Part shown: piece after piece, positions 61,474 through 64,000 of the stretch
Position numbering within the stretch: position 1 is the stretch's first letter
Layout: each line of letters starts with the position of its first letter
Source of the DNA: Chitinophaga sp. CB10
GTDB lineage: Bacteria > Bacteroidota > Bacteroidia > Chitinophagales > Chitinophagaceae
Assembly (NCBI GenBank): GCA_001870995.2
Contig: MLAV02000006.1
Coordinates: 186,001-250,000, forward strand
Direction of reading: 5' to 3'
DNA: 64,000 nucleotides
Translations under genes and position numbers: made by a program
The notes under the pieces: model-generated
What the model saw: only the letters and a program-made list of their open reading frames with translations
What the model was told of the DNA's origin: nothing
Database searches by the model: none

Positions 61474-64000
61474 ATGACGCAACGACTCATCTTATCCTCA
61501 CTCATACTCCTCGCCGGCGCCCACCTCCGCGCCCAGGAACAATATGAGCTGAACAGCGACTGGAAATCAATGCCAATAAAGGAAGTAAAGCTCGACGGAA
61601 CCGCCATCTCCCAACCCGGGCAGCAACTCCGCAACTGGCAACCCGCCATCGTGCCGGGCACCGTCCTCACCACCATGCTGCACAACAAACAAGTACCGGA
61701 CCCTTTCTTCGGCATGAACAACAACCGTATCCCGGATATCTATGCCACCGGGCCGGAATACTATACCCGCTGGTTCGTTAAGGACTTCACCGAACCCGCC
61801 CCCGCTGCGGACGGGCAGGTATGGCTGCACCTGCGCGGCGTGAATGACGGCTGCGATATCTACCTGAACGGAAAAAAAGTAAACCCCGCCACGCACCACG
61901 GCGCTTACCTGCGCCAAACCTATAACATCACTTCCTTCCTCGCCAGGGATGGTAAAAACCGCCTGGCAGTCATCGTATATCCGCCGGCGATACCCGGGAA
62001 CCCCAACGGCGGCCAGGGAGGCGATGGCGCCATCGCGCGCAACGTAGGCCCGCAGTACACGGCAGGGTGGGACTGGATCCAACCCATGCGGGACCGCAAT
62101 ACCGGCATCTGGGATAAAGTAACCATCGAAAAAACCGGCGCCGTACGTATCAAGGACCCGCACGTCATCACCCTCGTGCCAGGCATACGCCAGCCGGAAG
62201 GCCCTCAGGCGCCCGCCACTATCAAAGTATCCGCCACGCTGGAAAACGCCGCTGCTACCGCTGTATCCGGCGTGCTTAAATATGTATTGAATGGTAAATC
62301 GATTCAGCAACAGGTAACCCTTGCCCCTAAAGGTATTACGACGGTCGCCCTGCCGGACCTGCAGCTGGACAACCCCCGGCTCTGGTGGCCCGCCGGCTAC
62401 GGCCCCCAGCACCTCTACCAGCTGCCGCTGGAATTCACCGCCAACGGCAAAGTGAGCGACCGGGAAAACGTAGAGGTGGGCGTACGGGAAATACAAACAG
62501 CCTGGAACACCCACACCCGCAGCAGGGAAATCCGCGTAAACGGACAACGCATCTTTATCAAAGGCGGCAACTGGATCACCTCCGACGCTATGTTCCGCTT
62601 CAGCAAAGAACGCTACGACGCGGAAGTGCGCTTCCACCGCGATATGAACCTCAACCTCATCCGCATCTGGGGCGGCAGCCTCACGGAAAGGCCCGAGTTC
62701 TTCGAAGCCTGCGATAAATACGGCCTGCTGGTGTTCCAGGACTTCTGGATGTCCGGCGACTGCAACGGCCGCTGGCTCGACCCTAAAAAGAAGGACGACC
62801 AGTGGACCCGCCGCCAGTATCCCAACGACCACGGCCTGTTTATCCGCAGCGTGGCGGACCAGGTAAAAATGCTGCGCAACTACCCATCCCTCGCAATCTG
62901 GTGCGGCGGTAATGAAATCACCCCGCCGCAGGACATCCTCGCCGCCATGAAGGATAGCATCCTCCCGGTGCTGGATGGGACCCGCTACTTCTTCGACTAT
63001 TCCAATACCGACAGCATGTCCTACAACTTCATCGGCGGCAATGGGGACGGGCCTTACGGCATCCAGCCAATAGAGCGCTTTTGGGCCCACCGCACCTTCC
63101 CGTTCAACTCGGAAGTAGGCTCCGTGGGCGTGGGGGATATCGCCAGCCTCAAAAGATTCCTCCCGGCCGAAAACCTTGTAGCGCCTGACTTTGCAGCCAA
63201 TAAAGTGGACAGCGTATGGGATTATCACAAATACATCTCCTATGACAACCACCTGGCGCCATATGGCCCCGCGAAAAACCTGGAAGACTGGGCCAACAAA
63301 GCGCAACTGGTCAATTACGACCAGTACCGCGCCCTGATGGAAGGCTTCAGCGCGCATATGTGGGACTGGTACACCGGTACCATCATCTGGAAAACGCAGA
63401 ATCCATGGACGGCCTTACGGGGACAGATGTACGATTATTACCTCGATCCCAACGCCTGCCTGTATGGCCTCCGCAGCGGCAGCAAGCCCTTGCACGCCAT
63501 GTACGACCCGGTGAATAAAATCGTCATGGTGGCGAACAATACCTTCCAATACCACCGCGATCTCATGCTGGATGTACACGCATACGATATGGCCGGCAAA
63601 CAATATCCCATAGATCAATTATTCGTGGAGGCAACCCCGTCGAATGTCCAACGCCATATTGAATTGAAAACAAAGCTGGACGCACTGAAAGAGAAAAAGG
63701 GCCTCTTCCTTTCCCTGCGGCTCCGTAATCTCCGCAAGGAAATAATAGATGATAATTTCTATTGGTTGCCTGCGGCAGATGGTAACTACAGCGGCTTACA
63801 GGAGCTGCGGCCGGTCAAACCAACGATCACGGCTATACGCCGAAATCAGGAAGTACTCGTTACCATCCATAACCCTGCAAACGGGCCGGTCGCCTTTTTC
63901 AACCGGGTTTCCCTGCTGGATGCGAAAACTAAAGAAAGAATATTGCCGGTATTTTACTCCGATAATTACGTGTCGGTATTACCGGGTGAAGAGCGGCAGA
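61474..64000 (+). CDS. GH2-family glycosidase, exo-beta-glucosaminidase/mannosidase type (3' partial)
   Basis: At least 842 residues; the frame is open to the right edge with no stop. A signal peptide (HLRAQ) is followed by the GH2 sugar-binding jelly roll (WLHLRGVNDGCDIYLNG), an Ig-like sandwich and the TIM barrel. The acid/base is E481 in WCGGNEITP and the nucleophile E547 in FNSEVGSVG, 66 residues apart, close to the 72 reported for the exo-beta-D-glucosaminidase CsxA. DWIQPMRDRNTGIWD and WGGSLTERPEFFEACD also fit that subgroup. Beta-mannosidase is the alternative; the substrate cannot be settled from sequence alone. It acts outside the cytoplasm. Confidence 0.9.
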   Translation, partial: MTQRLILSSLILLAGAHLRAQEQYELNSDWKSMPIKEVKLDGTAISQPGQQLRNWQPAIVPGTVLTTMLHNKQVPDPFFGMNNNRIPDIYATGPEYYTRWFVKDFTEPAPAADGQVWLHLRGVNDGCDIYLNGKKVNPATHHGAYLRQTYNITSFLARDGKNRLAVIVYPPAIPGNPNGGQGGDGAIARNVGPQYTAGWDWIQPMRDRNTGIWDKVTIEKTGAVRIKDPHVITLVPGIRQPEGPQAPATIKVSATLENAAATAVSGVLKYVLNGKSIQQQVTLAPKGITTVALPDLQLDNPRLWWPAGYGPQHLYQLPLEFTANGKVSDRENVEVGVREIQTAWNTHTRSREIRVNGQRIFIKGGNWITSDAMFRFSKERYDAEVRFHRDMNLNLIRIWGGSLTERPEFFEACDKYGLLVFQDFWMSGDCNGRWLDPKKKDDQWTRRQYPNDHGLFIRSVADQVKMLRNYPSLAIWCGGNEITPPQDILAAMKDSILPVLDGTRYFFDYSNTDSMSYNFIGGNGDGPYGIQPIERFWAHRTFPFNSEVGSVGVGDIASLKRFLPAENLVAPDFAANKVDSVWDYHKYISYDNHLAPYGPAKNLEDWANKAQLVNYDQYRALMEGFSAHMWDWYTGTIIWKTQNPWTALRGQMYDYYLDPNACLYGLRSGSKPLHAMYDPVNKIVMVANNTFQYHRDLMLDVHAYDMAGKQYPIDQLFVEATPSNVQRHIELKTKLDALKEKKGLFLSLRLRNLRKEIIDDNFYWLPAADGNYSGLQELRPVKPTITAIRRNQEVLVTIHNPANGPVAFFNRVSLLDAKTKERILPVFYSDNYVSVLPGEERQ

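Noticed and set aside
61567..63357. 596-residue minus-strand frame at the right end
   Set aside because: It lies opposite the GH2 gene, whose catalytic motifs are intact; the GH2 frame is simply unclosed because the window ends.
1..64000. Genomic island, prophage or transposon
   Set aside because: No integrase, transposase, phage structural gene, tRNA boundary or obvious shift in composition was seen.

Overview
This 64-kb window looks like the chromosome of a Bacteroidota member, most likely Chitinophagaceae (Chitinophaga-like). The evidence is three SusC/SusD pairs, type IX secretion (T9SS) proteins with a gliding-type C-terminal sorting domain, FecR/ECF-sigma signalling, LytS/LytTR signalling, weak Shine-Dalgarno sequences and moderately high GC. 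That placement is inferred from gene content. I found no rRNA, tRNA, CRISPR array, phage or transposase gene. The first and last genes run off the window.

Layout. (1) 1-8.1 kb, + strand: a T9SS island with the 3' part of a large IgGFc-binding/PKD surface protein ending in a T9SS type-B sorting domain, two PorP/SprF barrel proteins flanking a TPR-PD40-OmpA protein, and a collagen-like lipoprotein. (2) 8.2-10.5 kb: an orphan ECF sigma factor, a ChaA-type Ca2+/H+ antiporter and a small lipoprotein. (3) 10.7-17.8 kb, - strand: ECF sigma, FecR anti-sigma, STN-containing SusC and SusD, a surface-signalling uptake locus without enzymes. (4) 18.0-19.8 kb: an AraC regulator and a short-chain dehydrogenase.

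(5) 20.0-32.1 kb: an assimilatory nitrate/nitrite locus. On the - strand, nirB, nirD, an alginate-export-type outer-membrane barrel, NarK-type transporter, a nitrate reductase fused to FAD and [2Fe-2S] electron-transfer modules, and a rubredoxin-tailed protein resembling a siroheme reductase that has lost its ligands. Divergent on + are cobA (siroheme synthesis) and a translationally overlapping FNR-type regulator with four appropriately placed cysteines.

(6) 32.2-48.8 kb: a pectin utilisation locus. Pectinesterase and GH43 form one operon; a LacI regulator is divergent from a second operon of SusC, SusD, a CE12-GH28 fusion, GH105, UxaB, UxaA and UxaC. The two operons share an identical 22-bp upstream element, a candidate operator. 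Together they should de-esterify, deacetylate and depolymerise pectin outside the cytoplasm, import fragments, and convert galacturonate to 2-keto-3-deoxygluconate; the KDG kinase and aldolase must lie elsewhere.

(7) 48.8-55.8 kb, - strand: SusC, SusD and two TlpA-type thioredoxin proteins, with a four-copy 40-bp tandem repeat that starts inside the susD 3' end. (8) 56-58.7 kb, +: a degenerate LytS-like protein, a complete LytS-type kinase and a LytTR regulator in one tight operon. (9) 58.7-64 kb: a secreted repeat-rich protein on - and a truncated GH2 glycosidase on +, preceded by a tandem duplication. Nearly all genes have convincing homologous features; the most unusual items are the rubredoxin protein, the FNR-type regulator, the pseudo-kinase, the CE12-GH28 fusion and the repeat around the susD stop codon.
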